This document shows, piece by piece, positions 1 through 8,310 of a stretch of DNA of 35,048 bases. Under the pieces are notes generated by a model. It did not search any database. It saw nothing but the letters and a program-made list of their open reading frames with translations, and was not told where the DNA came from. Every line of letters starts with the position of its first letter. Position 1 is the stretch's first letter. The stretch is taken from contig JABHCC010000092.1 in the NCBI GenBank assembly GCA_018669475.1, positions 1 to 35,048 of the forward strand, given 5' to 3'. The translations under genes were made by a program, and so were the position numbers. Origin of the DNA: Bacteroidota bacterium (lineage in GTDB: Bacteria; Bacteroidota; Bacteroidia; Bacteroidales; UBA12481).

Positions 1-31
1 ATTGAACGGGCTTTGCCCAGACAGGTTCAAT
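1..31. repeat. Palindromic repeat element, copy 1
   Basis: The core at 4-28 begins GAAC, contains the small hairpin GGGC-TTT-GCCC and ends CAGGTTC. The outer arms ATTGAAC (1-7) and GTTCAAT (25-31) pair perfectly, and the element may extend past the left edge. A longer relative lies at 136-165, differing by a 5-base insertion and a few substitutions. Two related copies within 140 bases suggest a dispersed palindromic element rather than chance. Confidence 0.55.
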
Positions 32-118
32 ATTATAGTACAGGAGGATTTGTTGGATAGTGGGTCAGGTCTGAATGAATTCAGCCTGATCAATCTGGCA
101 ACTTATCTGTTCCAATAA
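1..118 (+). CDS. Possible 3' end of an unknown CDS cut by the left edge
   Basis: Reading from base 2, 38 sense codons stay open to a TAA at 116-118. The predicted tail (ending NLATYLFQ) has an ordinary protein-like composition and would converge on the secreted-protein gene at 253-2481. An open stretch of this length arises by chance fairly often, and bases 1-31 also carry a palindromic repeat copy, so this may equally be non-coding repeat DNA. The stop codon falls in the left arm of the inverted repeat at 112-189, as in a terminator that starts at the stop. No family was recognised. Confidence 0.25.
   Translation, partial: LNGLCPDRFNIIVQEDLLDSGSGLNEFSLINLATYLFQ
65..89. repeat. Short imperfect hairpin
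   Basis: TCAGGTCTGAAT pairs with ATTCAGCCTGA around a GA loop, with one bulged base. No T-tract follows on either strand, so I do not call it a terminator. It lies between the two repeat copies and may be part of the same structured region. Confidence 0.35.
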
Positions 119-189
119 AGCTGGTGTGGATTTAAGAACGGGCAGGGCTTCGCCCAGAGAGGTTCTAAAATCCACACCAGCTTTATTGG
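112..189. repeat. Perfect 22-bp inverted repeat with an embedded palindromic element
   Basis: The 22-base left arm at 112-133 is the exact reverse complement of 168-189. The 34-base loop holds copy 2 of the palindromic element (core 136-165), which forms its own nested stem: AGAAC at 135-139 pairs with GTTCT at 162-166, and inside it GGGC-TTC-GCCC. Transcribed from either strand this would fold into a long two-tier hairpin. It could be a bidirectional terminator between converging genes, a miniature element with terminal inverted repeats, or a hairpin whose loop was invaded by the small element. Confidence 0.75.
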
Positions 190-202
190 TTTGTACCAAA
201 GT

Positions 203-231
203 AAAAAAGGGCCGACTAATGCCGGCCCTTT
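203..231 (-). terminator. Rho-independent terminator of the first T9SS paralogue
   Basis: On the minus strand a 9-bp perfect stem (AAAGGGCCG / CGGCCCTTT; 223-231 with 206-214) with an 8-base loop runs into six T residues (203-208 as A on the plus strand). It starts 21 bases after the stop codon of the gene at 253-2481. Confidence 0.85.
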
Positions 232-252
232 GATATGAGGTTATAAAGTTCT

Positions 253-2481
253 TTACTGAACAATTACCTTTTTAACTTTTACTTCTTTGCCGTTATTCAC
301 GCTTAAGAAATAGATTCCTTTTGAGAATTTGTTTTCGATAGTTTCAGTATGTGAAATAACGCCTTCTAAGCGGTTTTCATATACTACATGACCTTGGATG
401 TCTATAAGACTGATTGAAATGCTTGTCGCTTCTGTATTGCTAACCTTAACGGTGAAATCCCCTTGAGTCGGATTTGGATAAACAATAAGGCTCTCAATTA
501 AAGCTAAATCTTCTACACCTGTTGTTTCTCCCCCATTGTACACATCGTCAAGAATATTCCAATAGCGAACAGTGTATGTTCTGTTTGGACCACCCGCAGG
601 AAATTCTGAAGTGTCCCAGTTAGCATTAATACGGTATTTGTATTCTATAAGAGCAGCTACATCAACATTGTCAATAGTGATTGTATAAATACCATCACCA
701 TCTTCATCAGTCATTTGAGCTGAGCCTTCCCAATTGTTAAATGAACCAGCTACATCAACAAAGTCAGAGTTAATATTGAATTCATCATTTGCAATATGTG
801 CATTCATATCAACGTTGAAAGTAACTGATGCAGCAACAGGGCCACCTTCTTCATTGATTACAATTCCGATTTGGTTCATTTTCCCTGTGCTGTATTCACT
901 ATTGCTGGCGGCTTGATACATATAGGTATAAGAACCTCTGTATTTTGCATCTTTGTCCCAGCCAATTGATAAACCATTGCTTCCTTCATCTGATCCATCA
1001 TCACCCCACAACCTTACACACGCAAGATAGAAGCCTGGTTCTAAAAATTCAGTTTCGCCATCTTTCTCAATCTCATGTGTTTGCCATGAACGTGCGATTG
1101 TTGAATCAGCGCTATAAATATCAGAAGTCAACCATTCTATATACAGATCTTCTTCTTCGAGGTATTTCATTAACACATATTGATATGTTGGGAAATCAGC
1201 ATCAGTGACATTGTAAATATATGATGTAATTGCATTCATTTCAGTCGCAACATACAAGTCATATCCTACTCCAACCATATCACCAGCGTTTGATCCTCCT
1301 GTCCAGCCACCTGTGTTTGCTCCTGATTCAGCTGAGAAGTCAGCTCTGTGCATCAGTGTATCTGTTACTGTGAACATAACAGAGGCTGAGTTATTAGTTG
1401 GAACTTCTTCAGGGTTATCTGAAATTGCTTCAAAGCTTACATGATAATCAGCATAATCATCGGCAAGGAATGTAGAAACAACCTCAACCGTATCCCTGTC
1501 AAGAGGCCAGATTACTGTTGGTTCAGAAACATCTTCATATACTTGTTCACCGTTCTTCAGAATTGTAGTTTGTAACATTGTATTTTCCTGATCAACCATC
1601 CCATTATTCAGCAGGGCTGCGCGGAAAAGATAATCGCCGATATTTCCTCCAACTTCAGCCTCAAGGCCTAACTGACTCATAGGCCAGTAGTTAATATGCC
1701 CAATACGCTCGTCGAATCCGCCATTAAACTCTGCCCAGGTATCTTCAAGAACCAGGTCATTCTCATATGCTTCTGTTAATACCAGGTCATCCAGCATCCA
1801 GTAGTAATGGCTGGGACCGTGAATGTAAAAACGAATTTGAACATTGCTCATACCAGCTGCAACATCAGAGATGTTAATTTGTGGTGAGCGAAATTTGACT
1901 GGAGTAACGGTATTACCATCAACACCAAATCTAACGTCATAAAGAGCCCAGTGAACACCATCGTCGTTAGTAACTAACATCTCAAGATTATAATTGGAAC
2001 AGCATAATCTGAAAAGATGATTGAAGTTCACCATCACAGATGCACTTGATGAACAATCAATAGGTGGTGTTTGTAGATATGTGTCTGATGCGTTTGAACT
2101 GGTCACACCATCAATAGCATTATATTCATCCACCGGAACAGCCATAAATCCATCTTCAGCTGTAGGAAAATGAGCAGGTGCTGACTGTGTTGTAAAATTG
2201 CCATTCAAAGTGTCATTTCTCCACACCCATGGCATTCCAAAGTCTGTTAGGTCGGCAATCTCCCACCCTTCTGGTAAAGACCAGCCGCGCTCTTGTGAAG
2301 CATCAGCCCAGTCGAAACTTGTGAACCATATAGTATCTCCTCCCGCCTTAAAGTCTGCATTTCCTAAGGAAATGACTTCTTTCTCCTGATTTACCAGTGC
2401 GTCCTGTGCTGTTTGTAAAACCTGCCCAAATGACAGACTCACAATGCCTAAGGCGCATAGTAATAGTGTAAATTTCTTCAT
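253..2481 (-). CDS. Secreted T9SS cargo protein with E-set/CBM-like domain (paralogue A)
   Basis: A 742-residue exported protein. Residues 1-19 form a signal peptide (lysines, hydrophobic core, FG before Q20). Residues about 50-240 look like a beta-sandwich of the MAM/choice-of-anchor-J type, with a double-cysteine LCCS segment and a WMLDD segment. Residues about 245-540 are beta-rich and unassigned. Residues about 550-650 resemble the AMPK/starch-binding E-set modules common in Bacteroidota, with VAGSFNNW, the acidic DEDGDGIY and an EYKYRINANW strand. Residues about 665-742 are a type A T9SS sorting tail with VYPNPTQGDF and KVIVQ end, so the protein is probably carried across the outer membrane. 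No catalytic residues were recognised; the ligand is unknown. It lies 211 bases downstream of a close paralogue and has its own terminator. Confidence 0.9.
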   Translation of the reverse strand: MKKFTLLLCALGIVSLSFGQVLQTAQDALVNQEKEVISLGNADFKAGGDTIWFTSFDWADASQERGWSLPEGWEIADLTDFGMPWVWRNDTLNGNFTTQSAPAHFPTAEDGFMAVPVDEYNAIDGVTSSNASDTYLQTPPIDCSSSASVMVNFNHLFRLCCSNYNLEMLVTNDDGVHWALYDVRFGVDGNTVTPVKFRSPQINISDVAAGMSNVQIRFYIHGPSHYYWMLDDLVLTEAYENDLVLEDTWAEFNGGFDERIGHINYWPMSQLGLEAEVGGNIGDYLFRAALLNNGMVDQENTMLQTTILKNGEQVYEDVSEPTVIWPLDRDTVEVVSTFLADDYADYHVSFEAISDNPEEVPTNNSASVMFTVTDTLMHRADFSAESGANTGGWTGGSNAGDMVGVGYDLYVATEMNAITSYIYNVTDADFPTYQYVLMKYLEEEDLYIEWLTSDIYSADSTIARSWQTHEIEKDGETEFLEPGFYLACVRLWGDDGSDEGSNGLSIGWDKDAKYRGSYTYMYQAASNSEYSTGKMNQIGIVINEEGGPVAASVTFNVDMNAHIANDEFNINSDFVDVAGSFNNWEGSAQMTDEDGDGIYTITIDNVDVAALIEYKYRINANWDTSEFPAGGPNRTYTVRYWNILDDVYNGGETTGVEDLALIESLIVYPNPTQGDFTVKVSNTEATSISISLIDIQGHVVYENRLEGVISHTETIENKFSKGIYFLSVNNGKEVKVKKVIVQ

Positions 2482-2628
2482 AAATTATTCTATTATTTGA
2501 TTAGACATGATGATGCAAAATAGAAAGACTGCAAGTCTAATCAAAGCTTTGCCAGCTGCGGGATACAGACTGTTTGGGGGGTGTGTTAGTAGATGATATG
2601 GCTATGTCTGATTGCTTGGCAAGTGCGT

Positions 2629-2661
2629 AAAAAAAACGCCGGAATGTAATTTCCGGCGTTT
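2629..2661 (-). terminator. Rho-independent terminator of T9SS paralogue B
   Basis: On the minus strand an 11-bp perfect stem (AAACGCCGGAA / TTCCGGCGTTT; 2651-2661 with 2634-2644) with a 6-base loop is followed by eight T residues. It lies 31 bases past the stop at 2693, so paralogues A and B should be separate transcripts. Confidence 0.9.
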
Positions 2662-2692
2662 CGATAATATTGGTCTAGGCTACTGCAAGTAT

Positions 2693-4924
2693 CTACTGAA
2701 TAATTACTTTTTGAATTTTGATATCTCTACCATTGTTTACGCTCAGGAAATAGACTCCCTTAGCAAAGTTATTTTCAATAACTTCAGTATGATTGAGAAT
2801 CCCGGATACAAGATGACTATAAACAATATGTCCCTGAATATCCATTAGGCTTATTTCAATATCAGAAACTTCATTGCTTGCAATCTGAACAGTAAAATTA
2901 CCACTTGTTGGATTCGGGTATACGTTAAGTGATTCAATAATAGTTAATAAACTAACTCCGGTTGTTTCACCACCGTTGTATACATTGTTAATAATATTCC
3001 AGTAACGAACTGTATAGGTTCTGTTTGGACCACCATCCGGGTATTCAGATGTGTCCCAGTTTGCATTAATCCGGTACTTATATTCGATTACTTCACCAAC
3101 CGGCATTGCTTCAAGGGTGATTGAATAAATACCATCACCATCTTCATCTGTCATTTGCTCTGAACCGGCCCAGCCATTAAAACTACCAGCTACATCAACG
3201 AAATCAGAACCAACGTAAAATTCACCATTAGTAATATGGGCATTCATGTCAACATTAAATGTTGCAGGTGCTTCGGTAGGTCCGCCTTCTTCATTAATGA
3301 TAATACCGATCTGATTCATTTTACCAGTACTGTATGCATTGCCGCTAACCGCCTGGAACATATATGTGTACCAGCCATTCCATTTGGCATCTTTATCCCA
3401 GCCAAATGACATACCATTGCTACCTTCTTCAGTTCCGTTATCTCCCCACATTCTGGCGCAGGCAAAATAGAATCCAGGCTCGATAAATTCTGTCTCACCG
3501 TCTTTCTCCATGTCATGCCTTTGCCAGGTTCCAGCAATAGTTGAATCTGCAGCGTAGATATCTGACAATAACCATTCTTCATATATATCTTCTTCTTCGA
3601 GGTACTTCAATAATACAAATTGATATGTTGGGAATTGATCGTCAGTAACACCAGATATTCTTGCATACATAGCGTTCACCTCAGTCGGAGCCATAATATC
3701 ATATCCTACTCCAACCATGTCACCAGCATTTCCACCACCAACCCAGCCACCTGTATTGGAGGAAGCTTCAGTTGTGAAGTCAGCACGATGAAGAAGAGTG
3801 TCTGTTACAGTAAACATGATTGAAGAAGAGTTATTCTCAGGCACTTCTTCTTCATTGTCAGAGATGGCATCGAAGCTTACTTTGTAATCACCGTAATCAT
3901 CTGCCAGGAATGTTGAAACAACATCCAATGAGTCGCGGTCGAGAGGCCATATTACAGTGGGTTCAGATACATCCATGAAAGTTTGTTCTCCATTCTTGAG
4001 AATGGTTGTTTGTACCATGGCATTTTCCTGGTCGGTCATTCCATTATTTAATAAAGCACCACGGAAAAGATAGTCACCAATATTTCCACTGATCTCAGAT
4101 TCCATACCCATTTGACTCATAGGCCAGTAATTAACATGGCCAATTCCAGTATCAAAACCAGCGTTAAATTCTGCCCAGTAATCTTCAAGTACCAAATCAT
4201 TCTGATATGCTTCGGTCAGAGTGAGATCGTCCACCATCCAATAGTAATGGCTGGGGCCATGGATGTAGAAACGGATTTGTACATTGCTCATTCCTGCAGC
4301 TACGTCAGAAATGTTAATCTGAGGTGAACGGAATTTGACAGGTGTAACTGTGTTTCCTGCCACTCCGAAGCGAACATCATAAAGAGCCCAGTGAACACCA
4401 TTGTCATTGGTTACCAGCATCTCAAGATTGTAATCTGAACAGCACAAGCGGAACATGTGGTTAAAATTAACCATCACTGAAGGATTGCTGGAACAATCAA
4501 TAGGAGGAGTTTGAATATATGAATCAATGTTGTTTGAGGTAGTTACACCATCCACAGCATTGTACTCATCAATTGGAGCAACAATGAATCCATCTTCTGC
4601 TGTGTCAAAATGTCCTGGTGCAGGAACATTTGTGAAATTCCCGCCGATTGTGTCATCGCGCCACATCCAAGGCATTCCAAAATCAGTTAAGTCACTGATC
4701 TCCCATCCATCAGGTAATGCCCAGCCTCGCTCTTGTGATGCATCGGCCCAGTCAAAGCTAGTAAACCAGATGGTGTCTCCACCTGCTTTAAAGTCATTGC
4801 TGTAAATTGCTTTTTCGATGTTTAGTTCTTGCTTAACTAAAGCATCCTCAGCTTGTTGAAGAACCTGGCCGTATGAAAGACTGATAATTGCCAGTCCGGC
4901 CAGAAGTAGTGTAATTTTTTTCAT
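2693..4924 (-). CDS. Secreted T9SS cargo protein with E-set/CBM-like domain (paralogue B)
   Basis: A 743-residue protein with the same architecture as its downstream neighbour: signal peptide (cleavage near YG-Q20), N-terminal beta-sandwich (about 50-240), unassigned middle, E-set/CBM-like module (VAGSFNGW, DEDGDGIY, EYKYRINANW) and T9SS tail (VYPNPTSGNF, KVIIQ end). The two proteins align over their whole length with few gaps. A 41-residue block in the N-terminal domain (around FRSPQINISDV) is identical, although the DNA under it differs at roughly 20 mostly third-codon positions, so this is an old duplication under protein-level constraint. A good Bacteroidota promoter lies about 50 bases upstream. 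Function is unknown beyond surface export; glycan binding is inference from the E-set module. Confidence 0.9.
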   Translation of the reverse strand: MKKITLLLAGLAIISLSYGQVLQQAEDALVKQELNIEKAIYSNDFKAGGDTIWFTSFDWADASQERGWALPDGWEISDLTDFGMPWMWRDDTIGGNFTNVPAPGHFDTAEDGFIVAPIDEYNAVDGVTTSNNIDSYIQTPPIDCSSNPSVMVNFNHMFRLCCSDYNLEMLVTNDNGVHWALYDVRFGVAGNTVTPVKFRSPQINISDVAAGMSNVQIRFYIHGPSHYYWMVDDLTLTEAYQNDLVLEDYWAEFNAGFDTGIGHVNYWPMSQMGMESEISGNIGDYLFRGALLNNGMTDQENAMVQTTILKNGEQTFMDVSEPTVIWPLDRDSLDVVSTFLADDYGDYKVSFDAISDNEEEVPENNSSSIMFTVTDTLLHRADFTTEASSNTGGWVGGGNAGDMVGVGYDIMAPTEVNAMYARISGVTDDQFPTYQFVLLKYLEEEDIYEEWLLSDIYAADSTIAGTWQRHDMEKDGETEFIEPGFYFACARMWGDNGTEEGSNGMSFGWDKDAKWNGWYTYMFQAVSGNAYSTGKMNQIGIIINEEGGPTEAPATFNVDMNAHITNGEFYVGSDFVDVAGSFNGWAGSEQMTDEDGDGIYSITLEAMPVGEVIEYKYRINANWDTSEYPDGGPNRTYTVRYWNIINNVYNGGETTGVSLLTIIESLNVYPNPTSGNFTVQIASNEVSDIEISLMDIQGHIVYSHLVSGILNHTEVIENNFAKGVYFLSVNNGRDIKIQKVIIQ

Positions 4925-4974
4925 TTATCAATGAATTAAGTGTATGAATAATAACTATTTTTTTATGCAAATTT

Positions 4975-5005
4975 CAAAGTTAATGGAATTGCGCTATAAT
5001 CAAAA
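4975..5005 (-). promoter_or_regulatory. Bacteroidota-type promoter for T9SS paralogue B
   Basis: On the minus strand the -7 box TAACTTTG (4975-4982) matches TAnnTTTG exactly, and a TTTTG -33 element (5001-5005) lies 18 bases upstream. This predicts a start near 4971 and a leader of about 47 bases. The same -7 box sequence serves the divergent Crp/Fnr gene. Confidence 0.6.
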
Positions 5006-5123
5006 AAAACTACTCGATTGTTTGCCCGAATGTTGCAAATACCAAGACTTTATAGACCTCAGAGCTTTACAAATGATTAACATTTTTTAACTAAAAATCT
5101 AGCTGATACCAATGACGCCTTAA

Positions 5124-5131
5124 TAACTTTG
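5124..5131 (+). promoter_or_regulatory. Bacteroidota -7 box upstream of the Crp/Fnr gene
   Basis: TAACTTTG matches TAnnTTTG exactly; no clear -33 TTG was seen. It overlaps the in-frame TTG at 5129, so that codon would be outside the transcript and translation must begin at the ATG at 5150, giving a leader of about 15 bases. Confidence 0.5.
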
Positions 5132-5149
5132 TGTTATAAAACATATCTA

Positions 5150-5851
5150 ATGGTTGACGTTATTCAAGCCTGTAAAACATGTCTGGAAACCCCAGGATCA
5201 GTTTTTGAAAATCTGAGTCAGGAAGAGAAGGATTTGCTTACCCGGAGACATACATCAAGATTTTATAAAAAAGGTGAGATGATCTACCAGATTGGAGAGC
5301 GTCCGGTTGGAATTCTATGTCTGGCATTTGGTAAGGTGAAAATCATAAAAGAAGGTGTTACCGGCAGGGAGCAGATTGTACGTCTTGCACGTCCTGTAGG
5401 CTTTATTGGATATCGGGCATTCTTTGCTGAAGAAAACTATCTGGCATCAGCAGTAGCTATTGAGGATTCAGTTGTTTGTCAGTTTAACCGTGAAGATTTG
5501 CTTGCTACTATTCATAAACGCCCTGAGATTACTATGCTTATTATGAAATCGCTGGCAAATGAGCTGGGCATTTCACATGATCGTACCGTTAATCTTACAC
5601 AAAAACACATACGTGGTCGCCTTGCCGAATCATTGCTTTTCCTGGTAAATACATATGGTTTTGAAGAGGATGGAATGACCATCAGAGCATACCTTTCGAG
5701 AGAGGATATCGCCAATCTTTCAAATATGACCACATCCAACGCAATCCGTACCCTGTCAATTTTTTCTGATGAAGATGTATTGGATGTTCAGGGAAGAAGT
5801 ATCAAGGTTGTGAATGAAAGTAGATTACTACGTATTTGTGAGCTAGGCTAG
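5150..5851 (+). CDS. Crp/Fnr family transcriptional regulator
   Basis: A 233-residue cytoplasmic DNA-binding regulator. The N-terminal half has the cyclic-nucleotide-binding beta-roll signature (FYKKGEMIYQIGERPVGILC, then a GKVKI strand). The C-terminal half has the winged-helix pattern LSREDIANLSNMTTSNAIRTL. I chose the ATG at 5150 because the longer frame begins with a TTG inside the -7 promoter box. A CxxC pair sits at residues 8 and 11, as in many Bacteroidota Crp/Fnr proteins, but the full four-cysteine pattern of E. coli Fnr is not evident, so an iron-sulfur cluster is doubtful; the effector is unknown. It is divergent from T9SS paralogue B and may influence it. Its TAG shares the palindrome CTAG (5848-5851) with the stop of murF-alr. 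Confidence 0.9.
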   Translation: MVDVIQACKTCLETPGSVFENLSQEEKDLLTRRHTSRFYKKGEMIYQIGERPVGILCLAFGKVKIIKEGVTGREQIVRLARPVGFIGYRAFFAEENYLASAVAIEDSVVCQFNREDLLATIHKRPEITMLIMKSLANELGISHDRTVNLTQKHIRGRLAESLLFLVNTYGFEEDGMTIRAYLSREDIANLSNMTTSNAIRTLSIFSDEDVLDVQGRSIKVVNESRLLRICELG

Positions 5852-8310
5852 TCAAATAAATACACTCTTTTTACCCTGGTCGAGATGCTTGTCATGATTT
5901 CATATGGAATAGTAATCAGTGTTTCAGCCATCTTTTTTATCGATTGACTTTTCCCGATCAGGATAACTTCATCACCTTCCTTAATATCCAGATGACTTAT
6001 ATCAATCATGCACATGTCCATACAAATATTGCCGATTGTAGGTGCTAATTCACCATTGATGACCACATCCCAGTTACCATTTCCGAGTCGTCGATCAAAA
6101 CCATCAGCATAACCAACAGGAATGACTCCTATTTTACCTCCTTTTTCAAGTCTACCCATTCTTTCATAACCAACTGATTCTTCACCAGAGATAGTGTGAA
6201 TTTGTGAGATATAGGAACTTAATTCGATTACTTCCTCAAGTTGTAGAGCCGTATCATTTGAAATGCCGTACAAACCAATCCCGAGTCTTACCATCTCTAA
6301 TTGAGAATCAGGCTTTGATTCTATCCCGGCAGTATTTAGAATATGACGGATAGGCATATATCCAAGGATATTTGCCATTTTCTGGCTTGCCAAGGTAAAA
6401 GTCTGAATCTGATGCTTTGTAAAGCTCTCATGTTCCGGATTCCCTGCAGCTACCAGGTGAGTAAAGATGCTGGCAACTCTCAGGGAGGAGTTTTTGAGAC
6501 GAGAAGCCAGGGAGCTGGCTGCATCCGGCAGGAAACCCAGACGATGCATGCCGGTATCAATTTTAATATGAATGGGATAAGACTTTTGGCCTGATTCTGC
6601 TACTGCCTGTTCCATTTTTCCGAGTGCTGTGAGATTATATATCTCCGGTTCAAGGTTTTTTGATATCAGAGAATGAGCCTGATTGAAATCAGGATTCATT
6701 ACCATGATTGGGCTTATTACGCCGGCATCACGTAAGGCAATTCCTTCGTCAATGAAGGCAACACCCAGATAGTCAATTCTTTGATGATCAAGAAAGCGAG
6801 CTACCTCATGTGTGCCGCTTCCATATGCGAGAGCTTTGACCATAACCATGATAGCTGTATCCGACCTGAGCTTTTCACGATATTTATTCAGGTTGTTGAG
6901 AAGTGAAGGCATACGAACCCTTACAATAGTGCGGTGAATTCTCTTTTCGAGGAGCTGACTTATGGCCTCAAACTGAAATTTACGGGCTCCTTTGAGGAGA
7001 ATGGCCTGCTTGGAATATCCGGAAGGAGTGAAATTTGCAAGAAATGATTCAGTATCAGGATAACATTCATTGAGAAAGGGCGTATTTTGGTGATAATGGT
7101 ACAGTTGCGGACCAATACCAATCATATTATCGAATCCCTTTTTCTCCAGGGCAATTTTTATTTTCTCAACCATAACAGTAGCTGATTCACCGCTTTGTAA
7201 AATATCTGAGATTATTATGGTTTTACCAGCCTGAGGAGTTTGTTGAAACAGAAGATTTATTGCATTATCAATAGATTGAAAATCAGAATTATAATAGTCA
7301 TTAATCAGGGTGCAGCCATTAATCCCTTCTTTTTGCTCTAATCTCATTGATAGGGGTTCAAGGCGATCGATTCCCCGCTGGATTTCTGAGGGGCTGAGTC
7401 CCTGATCAAGGCAGATAAGCCATATGTGAATGAGGTTCTCAATTGATGCCTGATCGATAAAAGGTATAACTATGGTAATCTCCTGCTTGTTATAAATTGC
7501 GAATATCTTTGTTTGCGTTTTTGCTGATTCTATTTTTAATATCTGTAAATCAGTACCTTGAGAATATGACCATTTTATTTCAGGAATATTCCATTTCTGA
7601 TTAATATCAGTCAAATTTCTGCGAATAGTGTCATGATCAGAACAGTAATATAGCTTTTTACATCCTCTGAAAAGTTGAAGTTTTTCAAGTATTTTCTGGT
7701 CGTGTGAAATGAAATTCTCCTGATGGGCATCTCCCAGATTTGTGATTAATCCCCAATCTGGCTTGATCATCCTTTCGAGTTTCTGCATTTCATCAGTCCT
7801 GGAGATCCCTGCTTCCATTACTACCATTTGTGCCCTGTTATCCATTTGCAATATTGACAATGGAACACCAACCTGTGAGTTAAAAGATTTTGGATTTTTT
7901 TCTGTTTTGAACCTGCCGGATAATACCTGGTGCAACCATTCTTTTACTGTGGTTTTTCCATTACTCCCGGTAATGGCCAGAACTGAACCCCCGAAGCTTT
8001 GTCTGTAATGTTGTGCAAGTTTTTGCAGACCTGTTAAGGTGTCATTAACCCTGATGATAGTTACACCCTGGGTAAGATCAATATCATCACATTCCTGATC
8101 TACCATAAAGTATTTTACTCCTTTGCTTATTAACTCCTGCAGGTAGAGATGACCATTATGATTGGGGCCATGCAGAGCAACAAAGAGACTGTTTGCGGGT
8201 TGAATGTAAATTCGGCTATCTGTAATAATATGTTTTACTATACCATCCGGATTGCCTTCAAATACCCCTGAGACAATTGCTGCCAATTTTTTAATTGAGT
8301 AATTCAGCAT
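5848..8310 (-). CDS. murF-alr: Bifunctional MurF ligase / alanine racemase
   Basis: An 820-residue fusion. The N-terminal half is UDP-MurNAc-tripeptide:D-Ala-D-Ala ligase, the last cytoplasmic amino-acid addition to the peptidoglycan precursor, with ATP loop GSNGKT at residues 115-120 and a Mur-ligase middle domain. The C-terminal half, from about residue 455, is a PLP-dependent alanine racemase supplying D-alanine for the same step: the lysine is in MVKALAYGSG, and SVGYERMGRL and PVGYADGF match the second catalytic region. Such fusions are typical of Bacteroidota. The frame extends 21 codons further upstream, but the ATG at 8310 overlaps the upstream stop as TGATG and begins with the usual MurF start, so that start is preferred and coupling is likely. 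Confidence 0.95.
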   Translation of the reverse strand: MLNYSIKKLAAIVSGVFEGNPDGIVKHIITDSRIYIQPANSLFVALHGPNHNGHLYLQELISKGVKYFMVDQECDDIDLTQGVTIIRVNDTLTGLQKLAQHYRQSFGGSVLAITGSNGKTTVKEWLHQVLSGRFKTEKNPKSFNSQVGVPLSILQMDNRAQMVVMEAGISRTDEMQKLERMIKPDWGLITNLGDAHQENFISHDQKILEKLQLFRGCKKLYYCSDHDTIRRNLTDINQKWNIPEIKWSYSQGTDLQILKIESAKTQTKIFAIYNKQEITIVIPFIDQASIENLIHIWLICLDQGLSPSEIQRGIDRLEPLSMRLEQKEGINGCTLINDYYNSDFQSIDNAINLLFQQTPQAGKTIIISDILQSGESATVMVEKIKIALEKKGFDNMIGIGPQLYHYHQNTPFLNECYPDTESFLANFTPSGYSKQAILLKGARKFQFEAISQLLEKRIHRTIVRVRMPSLLNNLNKYREKLRSDTAIMVMVKALAYGSGTHEVARFLDHQRIDYLGVAFIDEGIALRDAGVISPIMVMNPDFNQAHSLISKNLEPEIYNLTALGKMEQAVAESGQKSYPIHIKIDTGMHRLGFLPDAASSLASRLKNSSLRVASIFTHLVAAGNPEHESFTKHQIQTFTLASQKMANILGYMPIRHILNTAGIESKPDSQLEMVRLGIGLYGISNDTALQLEEVIELSSYISQIHTISGEESVGYERMGRLEKGGKIGVIPVGYADGFDRRLGNGNWDVVINGELAPTIGNICMDMCMIDISHLDIKEGDEVILIGKSQSIKKMAETLITIPYEIMTSISTRVKRVYLFD

